Positions 1 through 10,396 of a stretch of 64,000 bases of DNA are shown here, piece after piece; the stretch's first letter is position 1; each line of letters begins with the position of its first letter. The notes under the pieces are model-generated. The model did not search any database and was not told where the DNA came from. It worked only from the letters and a program-made list of their open reading frames with translations. Source of the DNA: Rebecca billardiae RCC1528 (taxonomy: Eukaryota; Haptophyta); NCBI GenBank assembly GCA_965240325.2, contig OZ251247.1, positions 434,001 to 498,000 of the forward strand, written 5' to 3'. The translations under genes were made by a program, and so were the position numbers.

Positions 1-1539
1 GACCTACGAGGCAGGTCAAATCTGTCGTCGTCGCAGTGCGGCACAGTGCCGAGCATGCGATTCGGCAGCAAACGTCTGCTCCAGGCGGTGGCTGGCGTGT
101 CTGCACCAAACCAGGCTGGATGGGATTGGTCCACATAGGTACGCACTACCCTGTTCCGCGCTATTTCTGGGCTTAGGGGCGGATATTCGGCCTACAGAGG
201 CTGATCCGGCGTTGTTCGGCGCTCCTGGCTGGCTGCGCGGAGCCCAACGGCAAGCGCCGGCGTGTGCAAGGTGTCAAGATTGAGACGGTCTCTGACGCTC
301 CCGCCGGTCTTGGGCGCACCAGGGTGCATGAGGGCCCATCTGCATCTGCTTCTGCAGGCATGAGCGTCACAGGGGCGCGCTTGCAGGCACGGTCGAGTGC
401 ACGTCGGACCTGTCGAATGAGCCAACCGCTGCCTGCGAGCACGTCCGCGACGTCCTGAGAGGCGAATGGGAGGCGCCCAGACGCCATCTGGGGGCACACG
501 TGACCCATACCCAACGTACTGACCATCGCAAGTGCCACGGCAGGTGCAAACACGGGCCCTACAAGCGGAACATGACAGTTGCGAGCTCCGCGGAGGTGCT
601 GTGCGCGAGCTCGCGCCGGTCTGCTGACGGCGATTCCGGCGCAGTAGGGCAGGTTAGGCGAGCTGGGCATTCACAGACATACATGGACGATTGGTCCGAG
701 CATCGATCTCATTGGTCCGAGTTGATCATGCGCCACACCGTGCGGTAGCGTAGCGGGCGTACGCAGCGCGCCAATTCAAGCCGGCCGACGCGCGCCGCGC
801 ACGGCGCGAGGTGGCCAAGAAGCGGGTGGTGAGCCGCTGGTGGCGCAAAGGCACGGGTCAGTAGCGCCCACCAGCGTCACGCGCGCGCGCACCCGAGACC
901 ATCTCGGCGTCTCAAAGGTCGCGAGCGCGCGGCGGTCCACTGCCTCCGGCCGCTCGTGCTGGAGCGGAACCGAGCTCTGAGCGCCCGAAGGCGTCGGAGC
1001 TCGATTTTCGAGCGAGGTCCGAGAAAAAGGCTCCGCGCCACCCTAAAAGGCCGAGGGCGGAGCGAAAATGCGACGCGACTTTGCTTTTCATTTTTAAATG
1101 GGCGGTTTGGCCCCCCTATAACACGGAATAACGGCGGTCATCGATCGATCGATAATAAATCAGTATATATATATATAGTTCGTCGTCGTCATCATGATCA
1201 TCATATCAGCAGTATACGACTAGCAGTCATCGTCAGATATCCGGACGATTCTACTACTCTACATATATATATGATGATGATGATATGTAGGATTTATCGT
1301 CGCCTCGTTGGCGTGCTCAGCCTGGCCGGTTACACGGGCAGCTCCGCGCGGGGCCGCCGGCACTTGGCACCTGCACGGCAGCAGTGGCATCAGCTGTCAG
1401 CGGCCGCCGCGTTAGTTCCCGTTCAGTGTGTACTATACGAGCAGGTACTCGCGGCTTACACTGCTGTCATCAGTCTGAGAAGTATATATATATACACTCA
1501 GTCATCGTCGAGACCGGCCAGCCCTCTCCGGCGCCGCGC
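1..1539. other. non-coding flank with AT-rich microsatellites
   Basis: I see no supportable gene here; the open frames are short and arginine/proline-rich, as expected by chance in GC-rich DNA. Around 1163-1305 there are several short TA tracts and (GAT)n stretches in otherwise GC-rich sequence. The segment ends at the TA dinucleotide where a miniature transposon is inserted. Confidence 0.6.
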
Positions 1540-1541
1540 TA

Positions 1542-2085
1542 CAGGCAATCGCGGGCAATAAGAAGTCAGAGATCTCACGGCTAGCCTCGGTTTCTTAGCC
1601 GTTCGGTAGCCCGAGCGTCTACGGAGTCTCAGTTTCTTAGCTAGGTCCGCCCGCCGCGCAGGCGCGGGGGGCGCAGGGTCCAGGGGCAGAGCCCCCCGCT
1701 GAGTCTTTAAGTTTAGGCCCGGCCGGCGAGGCCTAAGAAATAATATTTGGGCTCCAAAAAGGCCCAAATTGGGCCTTTTTGGAGCAAAGCTGGCATGATG
1801 TTGCATGGATGCTGCGGTGCACTGGCCAGGAGTCAGTCATCAGGAGAAGTCGGGACTTGGCCTGTACTCGTAGTCGGGCCGCGCGCCGCGTCCCCGACGC
1901 GGGCCGACTGCGCCTCGCCCTCACGGCGGACCACTCGTCAGCCGGGACGACGTAGTCCCGGTTTCTTAGTGTGGCTATGCGTATAGCGAACCAGCCAATC
2001 GCTAGTCTCAGTTTCTAGGCCAGATCCGCAGATAGCAAGCCCCAGTTTCTTAACGTGACAGCTCCTTATTGCCCGCGATTGCCTG
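1542..2085 (+). mobile_element. miniature inverted-repeat transposon, copy 1 (TA target site)
   Basis: A 544-bp non-coding element. It begins CAGGCAATCGCGGGCAATAAG and ends with the reverse complement of that word, giving terminal inverted repeats of about 21 bp. A TA dinucleotide flanks it on each side (1540-1541 and 2086-2087). TA duplication is the hallmark of the Tc1/mariner superfamily, so a non-autonomous relative is inferred; no transposase is present. Inside, 1751-1785 is a perfect 35-nt palindrome (17-bp arms around one A). A second copy in the opposite orientation lies at 23507-24018, which fixes both ends independently. Confidence 0.9.
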
Positions 2086-2622
2086 TACGCGTTGGCGGAA
2101 CTAATTTCGGGCGACTGCACCGCGCTCGGACAGATTCCATCGCATCACACTTAGAATAGCGTCGGGAACCCCACGAGGCTACTCCATGTATACCACTGCA
2201 TAGAACGCGCCCCCCATGCGCTCGTGTGTTCCCACGCGCGAATGAGGTGCGGTGCGCCGACTCAGCGGGACTCACCTGGTCGACCGCGCCCAGCCTGCGT
2301 GCTGGGCCGTCCTCGCCACCGCGGCCACCGACTCACCGCCGTACACGTGGCCACGCGCGCGGACCGGGCGCGTCCGGGCGCGCGGCCTGCAGCTCCGCTG
2401 ACGCGCCGGCCCAGCAGGCAGCCCCAAGCTGTCGTGGGCGGGCGGAGAGACAGACCGGCCGCCATCGTCGCTGTCTTTCGCTCAAGCGGCAAGCCTCGAC
2501 CCAGCGGAAAGTCCGGCCGCACTCGGCGGCGGGCTGAGAATCCTGAGATCGCGGTGCGCCGCTCGGTGTCCATCCCTGCTCCCGCCGCGGGTGCACGCGG
2601 CGACCCAGCGCACGCAGCAAGC

Positions 2623-4926
2623 ATGGCGGCGGACGCGGTGGCGCCGGGGTTCTCGCCGCTCGCGCTGTGCGCGTGGCTCGCCATCTGGACGGCCGTCCAC
2701 TTCGCCGCCGTGCCGCTCCTCCTCGCCGCGCTGCGGCACGCCGGCGGCCGCGCGCCCGACGCGCCCGGCGGCGGCGCCGTGTGCCTCGCGCGCCGCACGG
2801 CGGCGCGGCTCGAGGCGGGGGCGCTGCGCGGCTGGCGGCGGCGGTACCTGCGCAAGCTGGTGCGCTCGCTCGTGTACAACGTGCTCGCCTCGCTCACCGG
2901 CGCGTACCTGCTCGCCGCGACTGTGGCCGCGGGCGCGGCCGCGCCGCCGCCTCTGGCCGCGGCCGGCGCCGGCGCCGGGAACGGCTCGGCGGCGGCGCCG
3001 GGCGCGGGCGAGGGGTGGGTGCACGCGCTGTTCGTGTGGTGGTGCCCCCTCCACGCCGTCGCCTTCCACGCCGCCGCCGCGCACTGGCTCCTCGAGCTCG
3101 CCGAGGGGTACGGCACGCGCCAAGCGTTTTCGATCCGTGTGTGGCTCCCCTTCTCGCGGGAGCAGGCGGCGGAGCTGGACGCGCAGGCGCGCGCGGCGAT
3201 GGACGCCGAGGCCGGCGGTGGCGATGGTGGCGTGGGGGGGGGCTCCGCCGCCGTCACCACCCCTGCCGGCGACGAGGTGGGCGTGCCCGTCGGCGGCGGC
3301 GGCGGCGGCGGCGGCGGGCACAGCAACGCGCGCCCCCTTGCCTCCTGGGCCTCCGGCCCCCATGTCGAATATCGGCTTTCGCAGTTTGAGGTGTTCGGGC
3401 CGTATATGGCGCACCACGCGCTGTCGGCGTGCGTGTACGGTGCGGTGCTCGCCACGGGGCAGTGGGTGGGCGTGGGCACGTGCGGGCTGCTCTTTGAGAT
3501 GCCGGTGATCGCTACTGTGCTGCGCGACCTTTTGAAAGAATTCGAAAAGGAATTGGGCTGGTGGGACGCGCTGGGCGGCTGGGGCAGCGTGCTCGCGCTC
3601 TGGCGCGCGTTCTGGCCGGCGGCGCTGGTCGGGCGCGGCGTGCCGCTCGCGCTGTGGCTCTGGAGCGCGCTCGCCTGGGCCGCCACCGCCATCGGCTGGC
3701 TCCTGCCCGCCGAGCCCGGCGCCGCCGCCGCCGCCGCAACCGCCGCCGCCGCCGCCGCCGCCGCGTCTGCGGCGGCGGCGCCGCCGGCGCGCGGCTTTGG
3801 CGCCGAGGTGGCGGCGCTGCCGACGGCGCTGGGCGCGGCGTACTTGGGGCTGGGCGCGGGGTTCCTCGCGATCTCGGCGCAGTGGCTCATCTACCACGAC
3901 CACCTCGCTGTCTCCGACGCGGCGCACGCGCAGGGGCGGCCGCACCCGGGCGCGCCGCGCGCGCAGGACTTGCCGCGCGGCGCGGCGGCGGCGGCGGCCA
4001 TGCTGACGGCGGGCGCGCGCGGCGGCGGCGGCGGCGGTGGCGAGGGGATGGGTGGGGGTGACGGCGGTGGGGGCTCGGACGCGGACGGCGCGGACGCGTG
4101 CGCGCCCCTGCTCTCAGTGCGCGCCGGCGACGCCGCGCCCGCACCCGGCGGCGCCTCGCGCCCCGGCGGCGGCGGCGGCACCGCCGCCGCCGCCGCCGCC
4201 CTGACGGCTGGCGGCGGCGGCGGTGGCGGCGGTGGCGGCGGCGGCGGCGAGCGGCTGCGGCTGGTGATCGACGGGCTCGAGCTCGACGTGACCGAGTTCG
4301 CTTCCGTGCACCCGGGCGGCGACGCCGTTCTCTGGCAGCACGCGGGCACAGACGCCACCGCCGCCTTTGATGCGGTGGGGCACTCGGCGGCGGCGCGCGC
4401 GTCGCTGCGATCGCTTGCTGTTGTGCGGGGGGCGGAGGCCACGCCCAACCCCGCCGCCGCCGCCACCGCCGCGCCGTACGCCCCCGGACCGCCGAAGGGC
4501 TCGGACGAATACAACGCGCAGCGGCGCGCGGAGCTGTTACAAGAGCTGCGCGGCAGTTACAAGCTGCCGTATATGCACGGGTATATCTACTATGACTGGC
4601 ACGCGATCTCGCTGGCGGAGGTCGGGGGGGCGTGGGTGGTGCTGCTGGCGCTCGCGCTGCCGGGGCTCGGGCGCACGGGCGGGCTGATGGCCGCGCCGCC
4701 CGACCCCGCGGCCGCCGCGGCCGCCGACGGCGCCGCCGCCGCGGACGCGCCGCGCGCCGCGGCGGCGGCCATGCTGGCGGCCCTTGGCATCCGGGCGGCG
4801 CAGCTCGCGCCGGCGTGTGCGGCGATGGCGGCGTGGTACGCGCTCACGCTCGCGAGGCCGGCGTGCGCGGCGGAGGGCCTCGGCGCGCTGCCCGCCACGC
4901 TGCTTCGCGCCCTCGCCGGTGTGCCA

Positions 4927-4959
<33 letters not shown>

Positions 4960-5779
4960 CGGCGCGGCGCGGCGGGCGCGCGGCGCGGCGGCGACGGCGG
5001 CGTGAGCGCGTGCGGCGGCGCGGCGGCGATGCACGCGTACGCGCTGTGCAGCGCGCTGCTGCTCGTGCTGGCCAGCACGCTCCTCGCCCCGCCGCCTTGC
5101 CTCGTCGCCGCCGCGCCGCCCGCCGCGCGCGCGCCGGCCGCGCCCGCGCTCGCTACCGCCGACGCGGCCGCGGCGCGCGGCGCGCGCGCTCTGTGGCCGT
5201 TCGTCGGCGGCGGCGGGGGCGCCGACGGCGGTGGCGGGGGCGGCGTGCTGCTGCTGCTCGCCGCGCTGCTCTGGCAGCCGCTGCTGCGCGTCCTCCCCGC
5301 GCGCCTGCTGCTGAGCACGCGTGGCGCGCCGGCGGCCATGCTTGCAGTGTGCGCGGCGGCGGTGGCGGCGCCGCGGCCGGCGCGCGCGGCGCTCGGCGCA
5401 GCCGCCGCCGCGGCGTGGGGCGCGGAGGGCGGCGGCGGGGTCGTGGGCGCGGCGCTCGGCGGCGCCGCGGCGCTTTGGCGCGCGCTCGGCGCGCCGCCGC
5501 CGCCGGGCGGCACCGCCGCGGCGGCCCTCCGCGCCACCGCCGCCGCCACCGCCGGCGGCGCCGCGGCCGCCGCGGCCGGCGCCGCCACCGGCGCTGCGTG
5601 CGCGCTCGGCGCCGCGCTCGCGCTCGCGGCCGCGGCGCGCGCGCAGTGCGCCGCCGGGCGGTGGGTGCGCGGCGTGGCGCCGGCGAGCGCCGCCGCGGCG
5701 AGCGCCGCCGCCGCCGCGCTCGGCAGCGCCTACTGTGCGCTCATCGCCCTCGCAGCCGACGCGGCCGTCGCGGCCGCGC

Positions 5780-5812
<33 letters not shown>

Positions 5813-6487
5813 ACGGCGGCGGTGTGGGCGTGCTCGGCGGCGCGGCGGCGCGGCTCGCGGCCGCGGCGCTCGGCGGCGGCCTCCCCGTCTCCGCCGCCCC
5901 ACACCCGCACCCCTTCTCTGGACTTTCCGGCTGGGGCGTGCTGCCCGTGGGCGGCTGGCAGTGGCTGCGCTTCGCTCTGCTCGTGATCACGCTGCCCGGT
6001 GCGCGCGCGCGCGAGATTGCATCTCCCGCGCGTGCGAGATGTGAGATTGCATCTCCCGCGTGCGCGAGATTGGATCTGCCGCGCGCGGGAGGAGTGCACG
6101 CCCGGTCGCACGGCACCGCTGCTGCTGCGGCCGTGGCACGAGCCCCCGCTGCCGCGCGGGCGGCCGCCCCAGCGGTCGGTGCGCTAGTCCGGCCGCAGCT
6201 GAGCGCACGCGGCCGCGCCCACCCCTGTGTGCGCGTGTGTGCGCGTGCGCGTGTGTGTGCGCGCGCGTGTGTGTGCGTGTGCGGCGGCTGCTGCCGCCGC
6301 CGCGTCGTGTGCGTGTGCGCGCAGGCGTCTTCTCGTGGCACGCGTTGTGCCGCCAGCTCAGCCCGAGCGCCGCGGCGGAGGCGCGCACCGCCCTCGGCCT
6401 CGGCGCCGCCGCCATCCCCGCCCTTGCGCGCGGGCAGGTGTGCACAGCGCGCCGTGCGTGCGCGCGTGCGCGCGTGTGTGTGCGCGC

Positions 6488-6536
<49 letters not shown>

Positions 6537-8491
6537 CGCGCGCGCGTGCGCCCGTGCGCGTGCGTGTGCGTGTGTGTGTGCGTGTGCGTGTGCGTGCGCA
6601 TGGCTGTGGCTGGGCGGGGGCTTTGGGTGGCGCGGGCGGTGGGAGCACGCGCCGACTGGGCCGGCCGTGCCGCCTGCCGCGCCCCCCGCCGCGCCGCGCC
6701 TCAAGCGCGCCCCCCAGCGCGCTCACCCCCGCGCCGCGCCGTGCGCACACACGCGCGCCGCCGTGCGCGTGCGCGCGCGCAGCTGACGTGGGGCGGCGTG
6801 CTGTGCGCGCTCGCGCTGCTGTGCTGGTACTGGGAGCGGCTGTACGACTGGACCGTCCCGCCGCTGCGCAGCCCCACACCCAGCATGGCCGCTCGCATCG
6901 CGGAGGCCGACGCGGCCGCGCCGCCCGCGCACGCGGCCGCGCCGCCGCCGCAGCAGCCGCCGCAGCAGCAGCCGGGCGGCGCGGGGCCAGGCCTCGGCAC
7001 AGCCGATTCGCGCGGCGCGGCCGACGACGACGACCCGCACGGCCTCGCGTACATCGACGACGAGGACGGCGCGTGGGACGACGAAACACACGCGCAGCGC
7101 GAGGCGCGCGCGGCGGACCCTGTCGCCCTCTCCCGCCGCCGCGCCGTGTACTCGCTCGCCAGGTGCGGCGCAGGGGTGTGTGTGTGTGTGTGTGCTCTGT
7201 GTGTGTGTTGTGTGTGTGCGTGGCAGCCTTCCTCGCCCGCGCGGTGCGGTTGAGAGGGGGTGGGTGCGCGCGCTGGGACGCGCGGCACCGCCACCCACGA
7301 CCTACTCAACCCCCTACCCGCATAGCTAGCCCTCCCCTGACACGCACACGCGCTCACACACACACATCGACCCCCCCCCCCCCCTCCCGCACACACACAC
7401 GCACACGCACGCACGCACACACGCGCCTCTCTCCCAGCCTGCTGGACACGACCCGGCTGGTGCTGTCCGTGCCGCTCTTCACCGCGGCCAAGCTGCTGAT
7501 CACGCGCGTGGCGGCGAGGCTGGTGCCGCCTCCGCTCACTTACTATGTCTACCCCACCGGTGCGTGCGCGCGCGGGCGGGGGCACGCAGGGAGGAGTCGG
7601 GGTGCGTGGGTGGAGGGCATGGGCGTGCGGCCCTCGCGCGCGTACACGGCCACCGCCCGCTGCAGCCAGGCCCCAGCAGGTTAGGACGTGTAGGGTTCGG
7701 ACGTCCTAACCCTCCCACTACTAACCCCAACCCTACCCCTTACTAACACACCCTACCCCGACACCTGCAGAGGTGACGCACATGGGCGAGCGCGTGGAGA
7801 TGGGCGTCGCCTACTGGCTCGGCCCGCCCACCGTCTCGCAGCAGCAGAGTCCGGGGCTGTTCATCTGCAACATTGGACACCTCGAGTTCGACCAGGACGT
7901 GCAGCGCACCTCCGTCTCCACGTACAAGATGGTGCGCGCTAGGGGTAGGGGCAGGGGTAGGGGTAGGGGTAGGGGTAGGGGTGGGGGTAGAGGGGTAGGG
8001 TAAGGGTGGACGCGCCGCTGCGCACTGCACTGCGCTGCACTGCGCGGGCCACTGCGCGTGGGCGGTCGTGGTGGCGTGGGTGTGTGCCGGGCATGCGGCA
8101 TGGGCGCGCGGAGGCGGTGGGCGCACGGCGCGCGCGCGCCTCGGCACGCGCCGCCCCCAACCTCTCCCCGCCGCCGCGCGCGCGCGCACGCCGCGCTGCC
8201 GCCCCGCACCCCCCCGCGCGCGCAGCTGCAGTCGCTCAAGGGCCCCGACGCCGCCGCCGCGGGCTTCGTCGGGCAGTACCTCGCGCTCTTCCCGCCGTCG
8301 GGCGCCGCGGCCAACCAGCAGCGGGAGGTGGGGCAGGCGGCGTTTCGGGAATTGAATCTGACGGCGTGGACGGACGGGAGGGCGGCGCGCGAGTGGTACG
8401 TGGCGAACGCGGAGCACCGGCGGATCGTGGCCAAGTACCGTGGGCAGGGCCTCGACTCGTTCGGCGCGCTCATCGCCAACCTCGCGCCCGT

Positions 8492-8530
<39 letters not shown>

Positions 8531-8690
8531 TGCCGGCGGCGGCGGCGGGGGCGGCGGCGGCGCGGCCGGGCCGCCGGCGATCCGGTGGGCGGTGCGCTGC
8601 CGCGAGTGCCGCTCGCTGATCCGCGGGTACCCGGCCAACCGGCGCTGCGCGCGCTGCGGCGCGCCCAGCGTCGAGATGCCGCTCTTCTGA
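2623..8690 (+). CDS. multi-pass membrane protein with TLC-like region and cytochrome b5 domain
   Basis: Six exons with GT-AG junctions and matching phases: 2623-5998, 6325-6437, 6783-7162, 7438-7559, 7771-7931, 8226-8690 (1538 residues). The ATG at 2623 opens a hydrophobic helix. Several hydrophobic segments follow, with HH at 264-265 and a FEMPVI segment near 291, a pattern like TLC (TRAM/LAG1/CLN8) lipid proteins. A cytochrome b5 heme domain covers about 543-602; HPGGD supplies H563 and GHS supplies H587, the 24-residue spacing usual for the two heme ligands. Alanine/glycine-rich filler and more hydrophobic helices follow. The last two exons encode a folded region with a W-Y...EHR pattern that faintly resembles an alpha-beta-barrel monooxygenase, then a CX2C-X12-CX2C zinc ribbon. 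A redox-linked lipid role in the ER is inference. The TLC call is less sure than cytochrome b5. Confidence 0.78.
6225..6600 (+). repeat. alternating GT/GC tracts in introns 1 and 2
   Basis: Outside exon 2 (6325-6437), introns 1 and 2 of the membrane-protein gene consist largely of alternating purine-pyrimidine GTGTGC/GCGC sequence, including a long (GT)n run around 6487-6522. Similar tracts fill PP2C intron 3 (about 10080-10205) and intron 3 of this gene (about 7175-7225). Such sequence can adopt Z-DNA; that is established physical knowledge, not something shown here. Confidence 0.85.
7701..8003 (+). repeat. telomere-like tracts in introns 4 and 5
   Basis: Intron 4 (7560-7770) carries degenerate CCCTAA/CCCTAC units on the sense strand from about 7701 to 7760. 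These include two TACTAAC words, one at 7741-7747 about 24 nt before the 3' splice site. Intron 5 (7932-8225) carries the opposite, G-rich orientation: about eight AGGGGT-type units between 7939 and 8003. TACTAAC matches the classical branch-point sequence, so the tract may supply the branch point of intron 4 (inference). Confidence 0.75.
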
Positions 8691-9116
8691 GCGCCGGGCG
8701 TGCGGCCGCGATCGTGCGCCGGCCGCCATCGTGCCAAACAACCCCGCCCCGCTTCGTCAGTGTGGGAATCCGCATCTCTGCACGAGTGAACGTCGAGAAG
8801 TCGTCCGAACCGGCGCCGAAGCTGCCGGCTCCTATCGGCCCGTCTCAGAATCCATATATGCGCACCTACCCGCACGTCGCACGCACGCGGTGCGCGCATA
8901 TACAAAACATTACCCACGCGGCGCAGGCGCTCAGAGTGCGCCGTCCTGCGGCGAAGCGGCCTGTAGCGCCGCGGACGAAGCGGCGCGCTCGCGCGCACGG
9001 CGTGCGCGCGGCGCGGTCGGACGGCGCGAGAGGCGCGGCGCGCGAGCGCGGCACCCAGCGCACCGGCGCGTGCGCGTGCGGGCACCCGCGCGCACGCCGC
9101 ACCCGCGCGGCACCGC

Positions 9117-9148
<32 letters not shown>

Positions 9149-9166
9149 TGCTAAGCCGCGCGCGCG

Positions 9167-10329
9167 ATGGGCGCGACTCTCGGGCACTGCGTGGGCGGCG
9201 AGAGCCTGGGCGTGCCCGCGCTGCTGGACGAGACGGAGATCTCGCCCGAGGCGCCGTACCTCGCGCCAGAGCTCCGCCTCCTCGCCCTCGGCCGGGAGGT
9301 GCGGCGCCGCCGCCACCGCCGCGCCGCCGCCGCCCGCCTGCGCGCGACTGGCGGGCGGCCGCCGCTGCGGAGGGAGGGGGGGGTGGGGGCGGTCTCGCGC
9401 GAGCGTGCGCGCGCGCGCTGGGCACGCGCGCACACACGCGCACGCCACAGCCCCTGACGCTCCCCCCCCCCCCCCCCCCCCCCCCCTGCGCGCGCCCCTC
9501 AGCCCGAGCCACCGCTGCCGGCAGGCTGGGTGGGGGCAGCCACCGCCGCCGGAGCCATCACCGCCGCGCGCGCGGCGGGGGGCGACGACGCGGCGGTGGC
9601 GGCGGCGGCGAGCGGGCGCGCAGTGGTCGGGCCGGACACGCAGCGCATGATGCCCAAGGTGCGCGCGCCCCCCAACCCGCCGCCGCCGCCGCGCGCGCCG
9701 CGGCGCGGCGCGCGCCGACCGCGCGCCGCCGCCGCGTCGCCCGCCCGCCCGCGCGCCGCGCGCCGCGGCCGTTACGACAGGTGAACCAGGACCGCGGCTT
9801 CGTGCACTACCCCGTGGGCGGCCGTTACGACCTCGCGCTCATCGGCGTGCTCGACGGCCACGGTGCGGCGCGCGCGCGGCGGGGGGGCGGGGGACGGCGG
9901 CGGCGGCGGCTGCGGCGGCGGGCGCGGCGGCGAGGGCGGCGGCGGCGAGGGCGGTGGTGGCGGCGGTGCGTTGTGTTGTGTTCGTGACCACGCGCCGCGT
10001 CCTCGCGCCGCCGCCCGGCCCCTCCGCGCCCCCCCGCGCGCGCCGCGTCCGCCGCTCCCCGCGTCCGCGCATGCTGCGCGCGCGCGTGCGTGCGCGTGTG
10101 TGCGTGTGTGCGGTGTGTGTGTGTGTGTGTGTGTGCGTGTGTGTGCGTGTGTGTGTGCGTGTGTGTGTGCGGTGTGTGTGTGTGTGTGTGTGTGCGTGTG
10201 TGCTGCGCGCGGGCAGGCTCGAGCGGGCAGCTGGTCTCCGACTACGCGGTGCGCAGGCTGCCGAGGCTGGTGGCGCGCAGGGTGGCGCGCGCGCACGCGG
10301 CGGCAACGGCGGCGACGGGGGGCGACGCA

Positions 10330-10396
<67 letters not shown>

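Noticed and set aside
956-1561. 201-codon frame in the left flank
   Set aside because: It crosses TA microsatellites and the transposon end; no protein-like features.
2224-6786. Single uninterrupted 1520-codon plus-strand frame
   Set aside because: The frame runs past the 5998 splice donor into GT/GC microsatellite coding for Cys/Val/Arg runs. The spliced model with matching phases preserves protein-like sequence; the part before 2623 lacks support.
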